A stretch of 64,000 nt of DNA. Source: Desulfobacteraceae bacterium (GTDB lineage Bacteria; Desulfobacterota; Desulfobacteria; Desulfobacterales; UBA5852). The stretch spans positions 1 to 64,000 of the forward strand of contig JABZFP010000032.1 in NCBI GenBank assembly GCA_014237395.1, in the 5' to 3' direction. Made by a program: the position numbers and the translations under genes. This document shows positions 16,801 through 26,226 of the stretch, in pieces (the stretch's first letter is position 1; each line of letters starts with the position of its first letter). The notes under the pieces were generated by a model. That model did no database searches, had not been told where the DNA came from, and saw nothing but the letters and a program-made list of their open reading frames with translations.

Positions 16801-17391
16801 ATGCGCGTTCTGACCGTATCGGACATCGTTGTTTCACCACTCTATCCGGTGTCCGACCGCGACGCCTTCGGCGCTATCGATCTTGTCGTGGCATGCGGCG
16901 ACCTGCCGCCCGAGTATCTGGGCTATCTGGCCCACGTTTTCAATGTGCCGCTGTTTTTTGTCAAAGGCAATCATGATATCCGGTTTGACAAGAATCCACC
17001 GGGCGGATGCACGGATTTGCATGGCCGGATCCTCTCCTTCCGGGGGGTTCGGTTTTTGGGCCTGGAAGGGTCCATGTGGTACAACGGCGGTCCTTACCAG
17101 TACAATGAAAAGCAGATGAAAACCCATCTCCGGCGCCTGCGGCCGGCCCTCTGGTGGCGCAAGGGGGTCGATGTCGTGGTCACCCACGCGCCCCCGCGGG
17201 GCATTCACGATGGGGACGATCTCTGTCATCAGGGGTTCGCCTGCTTTCGCTGGCTTATCGATAAATACCGGCCGCGGTTTTTCCTGCATGGCCACATTCA
17301 CGCCTTTTTTCAGGATGACACGGAAAGGACAACCCTCATCGGCACCACCCGGGTCACCAATACCTATGGCTATCATGTCCTTGAAATCTAG
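16801..17391 (+). CDS. Calcineurin-like metallophosphoesterase
   Basis: A 196-residue metallophosphoesterase. Motifs in order: DIVV (a weakened first D-x-H, see below), CGDLP at about residues 32-36, GNHD at about 57-60, VVTHAPPRG near 125 and HGHIH near 160. The first motif normally reads D-x-H but here is SDIVVSP, so one metal ligand may be missing or contributed elsewhere. An AGGCAGGGA site precedes the ATG. Its last 17 bases overlap the next gene, indicating translational coupling. Confidence 0.8.
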   Translation: MRVLTVSDIVVSPLYPVSDRDAFGAIDLVVACGDLPPEYLGYLAHVFNVPLFFVKGNHDIRFDKNPPGGCTDLHGRILSFRGVRFLGLEGSMWYNGGPYQYNEKQMKTHLRRLRPALWWRKGVDVVVTHAPPRGIHDGDDLCHQGFACFRWLIDKYRPRFFLHGHIHAFFQDDTERTTLIGTTRVTNTYGYHVLEI

Positions 17392-18466
17392 ACTGCAACA
17401 GATTTTCGCCAAGTTGCGGGGGCGACCGCTGGACGGTCGTGCCGTCGAAGTGAAAAGTTTCAAGCACGACCAGGAGAAAGAAGCCGCCTATGACAGCCGG
17501 ATTCGGGGCGTGCGGACCGTTCCCCTGAACCAGATCGTCGGCAGCGTGGGACGCTATCAGGATTTTGACAACCGTTTCCGGATGAAGCAGACGGTTCCCT
17601 CGGAACGCTTGCAGCGCATCAAAATGGCCATGCGTGAAGGGCACCCCCTGCCACCGGTGAAGCTCTACCAGATCAAAGACGGATTCTACATTCTGGATGG
17701 CAATCACCGGATCGCCGCCGCCAAGGAGCTGGGGCACGATGAAATTCTGGCCCACATTGTCGAATTTATCCCATCCGAGAACACACTGCCGAATTACCTC
17801 TATCGCGAACGGGCGGATTTTGCCGATCGCGCCCAGCTGCCGCGGGAGATCAAGCTGACCGAGATCGGGCAATATGCCTTCCTGACCGATCAAATACTGG
17901 AACACCATGCCCACTTGAAAACGACGCAAGCCACGGACGTTTCTTTCGAAGCGGCGGCCCAAGACTGGTACAAAACGATTTATCGACCCTTGTGCGTCAT
18001 TATTAAACGAGGTCGGTTGATCGACTCTTTTCCCGAGCGAACCATTGCCGATCTCTACCTCTACATTTCACAGCACCAGTGGCAGAGCGGGCGCCAGCGG
18101 CAATACGGCATCGGGATCGATCAGCTGATTCCTAAAAACATGGAGGAATTCCGAAATAAAATGGCGGATATGAAAGAATGCGGCTACCCGGAAATGCAGC
18201 GGGGCATTACGGCCTTTATCCTGATGAATGTTCAGGCCAAAAGGGAATTCAAGATTGTTGAAAAATTGTTTGAACTGGACGAGGTGCGAGAAATCCATTC
18301 CGTCCACGGGGACGTCGATCTGCTGGTCAAGATCGAACTCACCCGGGACCTGTTGAGTTCCGACGCGGAAATGATCTCGCAGTTCGTGCACGATGATGTC
18401 CGGCAGCTCGCAGGGGTGATCAGCACCAAGACGCTGATTCCGGGCTTCTCGAAAAGCAAGGCATAA
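17375..18466 (+). CDS. ParB/sulfiredoxin-like domain protein with Lrp-type RAM domain
   Basis: A 363-residue protein. The N-terminal part contains a ParB/Srx-like nucleotide-binding core (PPVKLYQIKDGFYILDGNHR, about residues 90-110, then IAAAKELGHDEI). A middle helical region follows, and the C-terminal 85 residues (from about QRGITAFILMNV) match the Lrp/AsnC ligand-binding RAM fold (VREIHSVHGDVDLLVKIEL). There is no helix-turn-helix DNA-binding domain of the Lrp type. The start at 17375 lies inside the end of the metallophosphoesterase gene. The RAM domain suggests control by a small molecule, perhaps an amino acid; the activity of the core is unknown. Confidence 0.65.
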   Translation: MSLKSRLQQIFAKLRGRPLDGRAVEVKSFKHDQEKEAAYDSRIRGVRTVPLNQIVGSVGRYQDFDNRFRMKQTVPSERLQRIKMAMREGHPLPPVKLYQIKDGFYILDGNHRIAAAKELGHDEILAHIVEFIPSENTLPNYLYRERADFADRAQLPREIKLTEIGQYAFLTDQILEHHAHLKTTQATDVSFEAAAQDWYKTIYRPLCVIIKRGRLIDSFPERTIADLYLYISQHQWQSGRQRQYGIGIDQLIPKNMEEFRNKMADMKECGYPEMQRGITAFILMNVQAKREFKIVEKLFELDEVREIHSVHGDVDLLVKIELTRDLLSSDAEMISQFVHDDVRQLAGVISTKTLIPGFSKSKA

Positions 18467-18515
18467 ACGTACGCCGGCTGTTGCTGCTTCCATCGGGTAA
18501 ATTCGGAATCTGCTT

Positions 18516-20330
18516 TCAGAAAGCGAAGTTGGCTGCTGCCAGTGCGGTGCCCGCGGCGATGATGTGAAAGATGATGGGGGGGATGATGCTCTGAGAGCGT
18601 TCCCGCACCACGCCCAGAACCAGCCCCAGAACAAATGCTCCCAGAACCGGTTGCAGGTACGTCAGGGGGTGCGCCAGAAGGTTCGCCAGCGAAACGCCGG
18701 ACGGGTTCTGCCACAGGGGATAACCGGCAAACAGAAGCGCCGCGCCAACCAGGGGCCATGAAAGAAAAAGGCGGCTCTTGGGGCGGCCGATACGAGCGGA
18801 CTGGGCCAGCAGGCCATGGACCAGACTGCGAAACAGGAGCTCAAATGTTAGCGGAACCAACAGAAGACCCAAAAGCAATAGCCCCCACAGCGGCTTGATC
18901 TCGGGCGTCAGGGGCAGGGGGATGCTGTTGCCCACCAGACCGCCCAGGGCCGCCAGCGGCAGAAACGCCCACCAAACTTTACCCACCGGCCAGGCCAGGC
19001 CAAATTGCCACGGACGACGAAAAGCCACCGATAACAAGGCGACCATCGTGGCCAGCAGAAAGCCTAAATGCATGCCAAAGACGGGTTCTGCCATGATGTG
19101 GCCGCGTTGGAGGCCGGCCGGCCAGTCAGTCGGCGGCCAGACATAGCGCCCCGCGAGCGCGACCGCGGTAATCAGTGCGACCAGACCGGCAGTCCCAAGG
19201 AACCGCACCATTTGGCGGATAAAACCTGTATCTTGAACGGCATCACGGCAGGCGTTGACGATTTCGGCCGGGGTCAGTCGTGTGCCGGACTCCCGCGGCG
19301 ATCCGCCGATTTCCACGGAACCGCCCCACTGATTTTGCTGATCGCGGTATCTGACGGCCCCATCGATGAAATTGAGTCGGTCATAGACGCGCTCCAGCGT
19401 GACGGGCATGAAAATATCCATTTGTCGAAGCGTATAGGTGTTTTGTCCTCGCTTCAAGATGACCCAACCCAGTCGGTCGCCGTAGATGTTTTTGAGGAGC
19501 GGCTCGATTTCATAGATCCCCATGTCGGCTTCCACGGCAATGACGATGCGCTTGCCATTGATGTCGGCGCGCGCCAGTTCTTTGACTTCCTGGAAATCGG
19601 AGAAATCGCTCGGTCGATAAATCATGCGATCGATCCGGTGGAGGAGGTCGGCGGTGTAATCGAGAAAGCCGATGTCATCCCACAAGCCGTCTTTTTTAAG
19701 ACGGATTTCCTCCCGCCGCAGGTGGTCGATCAGGCGTTGCATGGCCGCGCTTAATTCGGGCGGCAGGCCGCTGAGCTCTTTCAGTTCCAGCCCCAGGGCA
19801 TCGATGGTGCCCTCCAGCCGGACGAGGGTCAGCAGGCGCTGACGGTTGGTAAACTCCCGGTTTTGGATGCGGCGGTGATTCAGGAGGATCCAAATGGCCA
19901 GCACGGTATCGAGATCCGGTTCATTGGCCAGGATGTTCCATTCCCGCTCGCGCAGATCCAGGCCTTTCATACTCAGGACAAGCGCCTGTTCACAGGCCGC
20001 GAGGGTAAACGAACGCACACAGCCTTCATGATGATCTAAATTGTAGATTTGCTTTTCATGGTCCATGAAGGGTTCGCAGCGAGCGACCCCATCCAGAAAA
20101 ATAGTTCCCGGGGCGGCCTTACGGGCGGCGGAAGCGGATATGGAAAGGTCACGGTTAACGGAGACCTTGAGGTTCGGGGCGTCCGTGCATTGAATCACCC
20201 GCCCGCTGCTGGTTTCCTGAATGCGGTAGCGGTCGGGTAATTGTCGGGCCAGCCCCAATGGATCATGGCCCGACATAACATCGGTGCCGGACAGTGTGCT
20301 GGTAGCGGATGAGGGTTGGTGATTTGGCAT
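18516..20330 (-). CDS. CPBP-type membrane protein with N-terminal DHH-like domain, catalytic motifs degenerate
   Basis: About 604 residues. The N-terminal 360 are soluble and contain NLDHHEGC and NEPDLDTVLAIWILL, which resemble DHH phosphoesterase motifs. The C-terminal 230 residues hold about seven membrane helices in the layout of CPBP (CAAX protease/bacteriocin-processing) proteins. The family's EExxxR reads FELLFR, so the first Glu is replaced, while a later His in PIIFHIIAAG remains. The protein may therefore have lost peptidase activity. ATG 20330 is chosen; an in-frame TTG lies 36 bp upstream. A fusion of these two modules is unusual. Confidence 0.6.
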   Translation of the reverse strand: MPNHQPSSATSTLSGTDVMSGHDPLGLARQLPDRYRIQETSSGRVIQCTDAPNLKVSVNRDLSISASAARKAAPGTIFLDGVARCEPFMDHEKQIYNLDHHEGCVRSFTLAACEQALVLSMKGLDLREREWNILANEPDLDTVLAIWILLNHRRIQNREFTNRQRLLTLVRLEGTIDALGLELKELSGLPPELSAAMQRLIDHLRREEIRLKKDGLWDDIGFLDYTADLLHRIDRMIYRPSDFSDFQEVKELARADINGKRIVIAVEADMGIYEIEPLLKNIYGDRLGWVILKRGQNTYTLRQMDIFMPVTLERVYDRLNFIDGAVRYRDQQNQWGGSVEIGGSPRESGTRLTPAEIVNACRDAVQDTGFIRQMVRFLGTAGLVALITAVALAGRYVWPPTDWPAGLQRGHIMAEPVFGMHLGFLLATMVALLSVAFRRPWQFGLAWPVGKVWWAFLPLAALGGLVGNSIPLPLTPEIKPLWGLLLLGLLLVPLTFELLFRSLVHGLLAQSARIGRPKSRLFLSWPLVGAALLFAGYPLWQNPSGVSLANLLAHPLTYLQPVLGAFVLGLVLGVVRERSQSIIPPIIFHIIAAGTALAAANFAF

Positions 20331-20698
20331 ATTCGTGACGCGCAATTGTTGAGTTATTTCAGCCAACCTTAGCAGTTGGCCGGTGGGGGGTCAACCGCAA
20401 GACGACCAACAGGGGAAAACAGGGGTATGGCAGCCCAATCCCGAAAGACCAGCTCATCGCGGAAAAAGGAAAGATTGTGAAATGTGGTTGCCTCCGGGTG
20501 TGTTTGACGCTATGGTGCGGTCGAATCGCGTCAGCTGGGTAGTTTTGCGGGTGCAGTCCGAGTTACCGCAGTACAAGCCATATCGTCAATCGACCAGACG
20601 GTCTCCTGCAATGATGCCGGCCTACCTTGTCTTTCGTTTCACCACACACACGTTAACGCAAACGCATCACGCGTTTATTCATGAGGAGAAAGCGATCT
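20331..20698. other. Intergenic region ahead of the foldase gene
   Basis: A 368-bp gap between divergent genes. No supported gene or RNA. A GAGGAG ribosome site for the foldase is at its right end. Confidence 0.4.
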
Positions 20699-21994
20699 AT
20701 GAAAACCATTGCACGGTCCGTTGTCATCATTGCGCTGGTGAGTGTTGTCATGGCCCCGCTGGGGGCTTTGGCCGCGGAAAAGGCCGCAGCCGAAACGGCG
20801 GCAGCGGTCGTCAACGGGACCACGATTACCCAGGAAGCGCTGGCTTTTGAAACCCAGCGCATGATTGAACAGATGGCGCGTCAGCGCCCGGGGCAAGTGC
20901 CGGATGAAGCGAGCATGCCCCAGGTGCGTGAAGACGTATTGAATCGGATGATAGAGGAAGAACTGCTTTACCAGGACAGTCAGTCCAAGAACATCAAGGT
21001 GCCGGAAACGCGGGTCACCGAGGAATTGGCCTCTATCAAACAGCGGTTCCCCAGCGAAAAAGAATACCAGGACGCCCTGGCGGGGATCGAGATGAGCGAA
21101 GCGGATCTAACCCGCAAAATTACACGTGGCATGGCGATCGAACAGTTGATCAAAGAGCATGTCATCCAAGAGACAACGGTGAGTGACGCTGAAAGCCGTG
21201 CTTTTTACGACCAGAATGCGAGCATGTTCGAGAAGCCGGAGCAGATTCAGGCCCGTCACATCCTGATCAAAATGGAAGGCGACGTCACGGAAGCGCAAAA
21301 GGCGGAAGCGCTTGCCAAGATAGAAATGATTCGGAAGAAAGCGGTGGAGGGGGAAGATTTTGCCGCTTTGGCTGGCGGATATTCAGAAGATTCTAGCCGT
21401 ACCCAATGGGGGGACTTAGGGTATTTCAGTCGTGGCCAGATGGAGAAACCATTCGAAGATGCAGCCTTTACATTGGAGCCTGGTTCGATCAGCGAGGTCG
21501 TCGAAACTAAGTTCGGCTATCACATTATCAAGGTTATCGATCGTAAATCGCCGGAAGAGATCAGGGCACGCCATATTTTGATTACGGTGGCTGACGATTT
21601 CACGGTAGAACAGAAAACCGAGGCTCGGGCGAGAATTGAAGCGGTTCGCCAAAAAGCACTGGAAGGGGAAGATTTTGCCGCTCTGGCTGGTGGATATTCT
21701 GAAGGCCCCAGCCGTGCTAAATGGGGCGATTTGGGCCATTTCAGTCGAGGCCAGATGGTCAAGCCTTTTGAAGATGCGGCGTTTGCGCTCAAGATCGGCG
21801 AGATCAGCGAGGTGGTCGAAACCCAGTTCGGCTATCACATAATCGAGGTCACCGATCAGCAGCCGGCCTCGGTGGTCAGCTATGAAACCGTGCAGGCTCA
21901 GATTGTCGAGCGCTTGAAGCAGGAAAAAAGCCGTCGCGAAATCCAGCAGTACATCGAAACCTTGCGCTCCCAAGCGGACATTAAGCGCAACTGA
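20699..21994 (+). CDS. SurA-like foldase with two parvulin (PpiC) domains
   Basis: A 431-residue periplasmic peptidyl-prolyl isomerase. A signal peptide (residues 1-26, ending ALAAEKA) is followed by a SurA-like N-terminal helical domain (VVNGTTITQEALAFE onward) and two parvulin domains, about residues 175-285 and 290-395. The two parvulin units are close copies: each has ARHILI, EGEDFAALAGGYSE, WGDLG.FSRGQM and SEVVET.FGYHII, and their DNA is also very similar, suggesting a recent tandem duplication. ATG 20699 has a GAGGAG site about ten bases upstream. It probably assists outer-membrane protein folding. Confidence 0.85.
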   Translation: MKTIARSVVIIALVSVVMAPLGALAAEKAAAETAAAVVNGTTITQEALAFETQRMIEQMARQRPGQVPDEASMPQVREDVLNRMIEEELLYQDSQSKNIKVPETRVTEELASIKQRFPSEKEYQDALAGIEMSEADLTRKITRGMAIEQLIKEHVIQETTVSDAESRAFYDQNASMFEKPEQIQARHILIKMEGDVTEAQKAEALAKIEMIRKKAVEGEDFAALAGGYSEDSSRTQWGDLGYFSRGQMEKPFEDAAFTLEPGSISEVVETKFGYHIIKVIDRKSPEEIRARHILITVADDFTVEQKTEARARIEAVRQKALEGEDFAALAGGYSEGPSRAKWGDLGHFSRGQMVKPFEDAAFALKIGEISEVVETQFGYHIIEVTDQQPASVVSYETVQAQIVERLKQEKSRREIQQYIETLRSQADIKRN

Positions 21995-22061
21995 CCGGTG
22001 ACACGGCCAACTGCCTTGCACAAGGCTGTTGGCCGGGGGCTCCCGCCATCCACCGGAAGAA

Positions 22062-22098
22062 CGTCCCGACGATTCCCATCGGGTCGGGACGCGAATTT
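22062..22098 (+). terminator. Hairpin downstream of the foldase gene
   Basis: CGTCCCGAC (22062-22070) and GTCGGGACG (22083-22091) pair over 9 bp around a 12-base loop, followed by CGAATTTT. It lies 70 bp after the stop and may terminate the gene, although the T run is short. Confidence 0.5.
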
Positions 22099-22266
22099 TC
22101 CCCTATCGCCACACACAACCCACGAGCGTGCCTCCGGATAAGCTCATGCAAGGCCTGTGGCACGCTACTCAGTTCTTGATCGCCTTGACGACGCTTTGGC
22201 CGAGGGGATCCCCATATGCCTCCCCCCGCTTGTCCCATGGTGCTCGTGGGGGGGAGCTTTACGCTT

Positions 22267-22431
22267 TTAAATCGGCAGAAAATTCCAGAAATAGACCGCC
22301 ACCAACCCTACCAAAAGCTGAATGCCAATGAAGGCCTGCAGAACGGGGGGGGTCTTTTTTTGTTTGCGACGGGCAATGTGACGGATGCGCGCCGGGTTCT
22401 GGTCAAAAATGGATGCAACACGTGGCGACAT
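22267..22431 (-). CDS. Small single-pass membrane protein
   Basis: A 54-residue protein with a basic N-terminal half (RIRHIARRKQKK) and one C-terminal membrane helix (AFIGIQLLVGLVAVYFW). The start at 22431 is supported by a strong AGGAGG site seven bases upstream; an in-frame ATG at 22458 is less likely. The tail-anchored layout suggests a small inner-membrane protein. No family recognised. Confidence 0.55.
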   Translation of the reverse strand: MSPRVASIFDQNPARIRHIARRKQKKTPPVLQAFIGIQLLVGLVAVYFWNFLPI

Positions 22432-22730
22432 ATGAAGGTCCTCCTGTTCAGATTCCAAAATGGGTTAACCGGTTTTCCGGTCTGACGACCCCATCAATAA
22501 CAATTCCTATGCCAGGATGCGCGGCGATCGTTTAAAATTTCGTAACATTCTGATATTAAAGTAATAATAAATTTTTTGGTGCGAAGCGGGCGCTGATGGG
22601 ACCGGGGAGGGGGTGGCGGAACTACGACAAGATTGACATGGAAGCTTCTATTGAATTCACAACATGCTGAATAAATTATATTAATCTAATGATGTCAAAA
22701 TTGGCGCACTATACGGCATTGATGGCGTAG
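22432..22730. other. AT-rich intergenic region
   Basis: About 300 bp between the small membrane protein and the 3' end of the sigma-54 activator. The part from 22500 to 22700 is AT-rich with several promoter-like hexamers on both strands (for example TTGACA read on the minus strand near 22693), but no pair has convincing spacing. Confidence 0.3.
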
Positions 22731-24947
22731 CTACTGAATTCCCAGGGATTTCATTTTGCGCTGCAGCGTCCGCAGCCCGATTCCCAGTGACCTGGCGGTG
22801 TGGGTCCGATTCCAGCGGCAGCGGGCCAGGCAAGCGGTAATCAGCTGCTTTTCGACCTGCGCAAGCGCTTCCGGCAGGGGGGCCGGCGTCGGGATCCCTT
22901 GCGGATCGTCCATTGCGACCGGGTGCGACGGGAGGCCTGGTTCAGGCAGGGTTTCGCCTGTCAGGTCGAGCCGTTTCAGGGTTACAAAGCGATAGAGCAC
23001 GTTTTGCAGCTCGCGGACATTCCCGGGCCAATCGTAGGCCAACAGCGTTTGCATGACCTGCTTGGTGAACTGGGGACGCATGCTGCGGTCGTAAGCTTTG
23101 AGAAAATGGTCGATCAGAAGCGGGATGTCGTCTTTGCGTTTTCGCAGCGGCGGGAGGTGAATCGGAATGACATGCACCCGATAGAAAAAATCACTGCGCA
23201 TCAATCCTTTTTGCACCAATTCCGCCAGATTGCGACTGGTGGCGGCAATGATCCGGAAGTCGGGCTTCCTGACATCGTTGCTGCCGATCGGCGTGTAGCC
23301 CCCGCCCTCGATGGCACGCAAGAGCTTCACCTGCAGATCCGGTTTGATTTCACCGATTTCATCCAGAAACAGGCAACCGCCGTCGGCTTCATCCAGATAG
23401 CCGGGCTTGTCGCTGACGGCGCCGGTAAAAGCCCCCTTGCGGTGCCCGAAAAATTCTCTTTCCAGCAGGGTTTCGGGAATCGCCCCACAGTTCACCGGCA
23501 CGAAACGGCCGTTCCGGCGGTCGCTCATGTTGTGAATGGCGCTGGCCACCAGTTCTTTGCCTGTGCCGGATTCTCCGTAGAGAATGATATTGGCGTCCGA
23601 GGCGGCCGCCATGAGCATCAGCTCGTAGATTTCCTGCATGGCGGCACTGGACCCGACGATATCCCCGAATTTATTGCGCTGCTGAATCGTCGACCGGAGC
23701 CGCAAGTTTTCACGCCGCAAATGGGCCTCGCTGTCCCGTAAGGCTTCTTCCAAGCGCTTGCGCTGATCGATATCGGAAATCATGGCCTGACAAAAAACGG
23801 TGCCGTCCGCCATGCGGATGGGGACGTTGACGCTGTAATACCATTTTTTGTCGTTGGGGTTTTTCATTTCAAAACGGATGCATTCCCCTTCGAAGACCTG
23901 CTCACTGGCGCACCACAGGCATTTCGACGGCCGGTTATGCAGCGCTTCATAACAGCGTTCGCCGGTGGCGTTGCGCCCGATGAAATTTACCAGGTTTTCA
24001 TTCATGAATTCGATACGGTAGTCTTTGGCGATAATATACAAGAGCCCCTCATATCCCTCCAGCATGGCGCTGTATAGGGCCTCACGTTCGCGGAGATGTT
24101 TTTCCGTTGCCTTCAGGGACGTAATATCGATGATCGAGGCAATACTGCGCCCGGGTTTCGGGAGCATGCCGACCTTGATGAAGATATCTTTGACGTTGCC
24201 ATCGCGGTCTTTGATCCGGCATTCGTATTCCGGAGGTGCCTGGCCGCCGTCGCTGCGCCGGGCATAATGGTATTGCTTCACCCGTTCGCGATCATCATGG
24301 GTAAGGAAGTCGATCCAGCGCATGCGGCCTTCGATATCGGCCTGCCGGTAGCCGGTCAGTTCTTCGAACTTCGGGTTGGCCATGGATATGGTGAAATCCT
24401 GGTCGACGATAATGGACGGTGACCCCGAGTGGTTGAAGATCCGTCGGTATTTTTTTTCGGCTTGATAGAGTTCGGTCGTGCGTTCCTGCACCAGGGCTTC
24501 CAGATTTTCGTGATAGCGGCGGAGTTCGGCTTCGGTTTCTTTTTTGTGGGTAACGTTGCGCACAATCGCAAGCGCTTCATTCTCGCTGCATTGAATCATG
24601 CGGGATTCATAGGCCCGGCGGGCACCGTCGAAACGCAGGCTGTATTCGAGGTATTGGACCTTATGGGTTTGAAAGGCCTGGTCGATCCGGGTCAGAAACA
24701 GGGCGGCGGTGTCGGGGGGCAGGACCTCCCGCAGATGTTTGCCGATATAGGCCTCGGCCGGCCAGACCAATTCATCGGTGGCGCCCTCAAAACTCTGAAA
24801 AACACCGTCACGGCTGATGCGGATGATCATGTCGGGGATGGCATCGACAATCGCCTGATAGACGAGATGATCGATCCCCTCCCCGGTATCCTTGAAAAGG
24901 GCCTTGCCGCGGGCCTGGGTGTCGCGGTTATCGGAGATATCCCCCAT
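22731..24947 (-). CDS. Sigma-54-dependent Fis-family activator with three PAS domains
   Basis: A 738-residue enhancer-binding protein. Three PAS domains span roughly residues 25-135, 165-295 and 305-420. The third has several cysteines (RCYEALHNRPSKCLWC and EGECIRF), which could bind a metal, heme or sense redox. A coiled linker leads to the AAA+ domain (about 450-680) with Walker A GESGTGKE, the GAFTGA loop that contacts sigma-54, and LFLDEIGE Walker B. The C-terminus is a Fis-type helix-turn-helix (TARSLGIGLRTLQRKMKSLG). ATG 24947 has a GGGGAG site; a longer frame exists. There is no receiver domain, so it senses signals directly. Targets are unknown. Confidence 0.9.
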   Translation of the reverse strand: MGDISDNRDTQARGKALFKDTGEGIDHLVYQAIVDAIPDMIIRISRDGVFQSFEGATDELVWPAEAYIGKHLREVLPPDTAALFLTRIDQAFQTHKVQYLEYSLRFDGARRAYESRMIQCSENEALAIVRNVTHKKETEAELRRYHENLEALVQERTTELYQAEKKYRRIFNHSGSPSIIVDQDFTISMANPKFEELTGYRQADIEGRMRWIDFLTHDDRERVKQYHYARRSDGGQAPPEYECRIKDRDGNVKDIFIKVGMLPKPGRSIASIIDITSLKATEKHLREREALYSAMLEGYEGLLYIIAKDYRIEFMNENLVNFIGRNATGERCYEALHNRPSKCLWCASEQVFEGECIRFEMKNPNDKKWYYSVNVPIRMADGTVFCQAMISDIDQRKRLEEALRDSEAHLRRENLRLRSTIQQRNKFGDIVGSSAAMQEIYELMLMAAASDANIILYGESGTGKELVASAIHNMSDRRNGRFVPVNCGAIPETLLEREFFGHRKGAFTGAVSDKPGYLDEADGGCLFLDEIGEIKPDLQVKLLRAIEGGGYTPIGSNDVRKPDFRIIAATSRNLAELVQKGLMRSDFFYRVHVIPIHLPPLRKRKDDIPLLIDHFLKAYDRSMRPQFTKQVMQTLLAYDWPGNVRELQNVLYRFVTLKRLDLTGETLPEPGLPSHPVAMDDPQGIPTPAPLPEALAQVEKQLITACLARCRWNRTHTARSLGIGLRTLQRKMKSLGIQ

Positions 24948-25073
24948 GGCGTATCGCTCCCCGTGGTCCTGGTGACAGCGTGAGGCTGCGCACCATGAAA
25001 ATCGGCCTTCTATCACACGTGCGGTGAGGCTGTCCAGGCCGTCGCCGGGCTTTCACGGGACTTCCGCCGGCCA

Positions 25074-26108
25074 TCAGTCCGCCGGCGTATCCGGCTGGGT
25101 TTCGAAAAGGCGGCGGTATTCCCCGTAGCCCTCGTGTTCAAGCGCTTCGAGCGGAATAAACCGCAGGGAGGCGGAATTGATGCAGTAGCGTTGGCCGGTG
25201 GGGGGCGGTCCATCTGGAAAGACATGCCCGAGGTGGCAGTCGCCAATGCGGCTGCGCACTTCAGTGCGTGAAACAAACAGACGCCGATCGTTGCGCTCGG
25301 CGATGTGGTTCGTTTCCAGCGGGCGCGTAAAACTGGGCCACCCGGTACCGGAATCGAATTTGTCGAGGGAACTGAACAGGGGTTCCCCGGAGACAATATC
25401 CACGTAGATCCCGGGCGATTTGTTGTCCCAATAGCGATTGTCAAAGGGCGGTTCCGTGCCCTCCTGCTGTGTGACCTTGTATTGCAGGGCACTCAGCTCC
25501 CGCCGCAAAACGGCATCGTCCGGCTTGGTGTAACGGGAATCGCGGGCGGGTGCTGCCGGAGGTGCCGGAACGTCGCGCCAGATGTGGGCCAGTGCCTGGT
25601 CACGTCCCGAATGGGTGCGATAGGCGTGGTAGCGTTCCGGGCTTTTTTTACCATAATCCTGGTGGTATTCCTCCGCCGGGTAGAAATCGGTCAGGGGAAC
25701 AATGGTGGTAACCACCGGTTTGGCGAAGCGCTTGGACTGGTTGAGCCGTGCCAGGGATTCTTCGGCCAATCGTTTTTGTTCGTCGTCGTGGTAGAAGATA
25801 GCGGTCCGGTATTGGGAGCCACGGTCAACAAACTGCCCCCCGGCATCGGTGGGGTCGATCATGCGCCAGAAGTGATCCAGAAGCGTCGCATAGTTCACCT
25901 GGTCGGGATTGTAATAGACCTGCACGGCTTCGGCATGTCCGGTTTTTCCCGAGCATACCTGGTGATAGGTCGGATGGGCCTGGAGGCCGCCGGTGTAGCC
26001 GGAGACCACCGCCAGAATACCGGGCAGGCTTTTGAAGTCAGATTCAGTGCACCAGAAGCATCCGCTGGCAAAAGTGGCGGTCTGGGTATTGGCAGGTAAA
26101 TTCAACAT
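25074..26108 (-). CDS. msrAB: Bifunctional peptide-methionine sulfoxide reductase MsrA/MsrB
   Basis: A 344-residue fusion. MsrA is N-terminal with the catalytic Cys in ASGCFWCTE (residue 19 or so) and GYTGG; MsrB is C-terminal with GIYVDIVSGEPLFSS, DSGTGWPSF, HLGHVFPDGP and the catalytic Cys in RYCINSASLRF. The zinc-binding CxxC pairs of some MsrB proteins are absent, as in other fused enzymes. It reduces both S and R methionine sulfoxides to repair oxidised proteins, with thioredoxin as usual donor. No signal peptide is seen from the start at 26108 (GGCGGAA site), so it is cytosolic. Confidence 0.95.
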   Translation of the reverse strand: MLNLPANTQTATFASGCFWCTESDFKSLPGILAVVSGYTGGLQAHPTYHQVCSGKTGHAEAVQVYYNPDQVNYATLLDHFWRMIDPTDAGGQFVDRGSQYRTAIFYHDDEQKRLAEESLARLNQSKRFAKPVVTTIVPLTDFYPAEEYHQDYGKKSPERYHAYRTHSGRDQALAHIWRDVPAPPAAPARDSRYTKPDDAVLRRELSALQYKVTQQEGTEPPFDNRYWDNKSPGIYVDIVSGEPLFSSLDKFDSGTGWPSFTRPLETNHIAERNDRRLFVSRTEVRSRIGDCHLGHVFPDGPPPTGQRYCINSASLRFIPLEALEHEGYGEYRRLFETQPDTPAD

Positions 26109-26226
26109 GGGTTTCCGCCTTTCGGTTTTTCTACCAAGGTAATCCCAATCGGGGCGGGGGCAAGTCTGAAGGCGATGGAGATTTGAGCGGCGCCAATCCG
26201 GGGCGTGGGAATCGGCCGTTCGTGGG

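Noticed and set aside
22029..22331. 100-residue plus-strand ORF after the foldase gene
   Set aside because: Low-complexity Pro/Arg content, overlaps a terminator hairpin and the small membrane protein on the other strand.
25074..26108. Selenocysteine form of MsrA
   Set aside because: The active-site motif reads GCFWC with a normal Cys codon.
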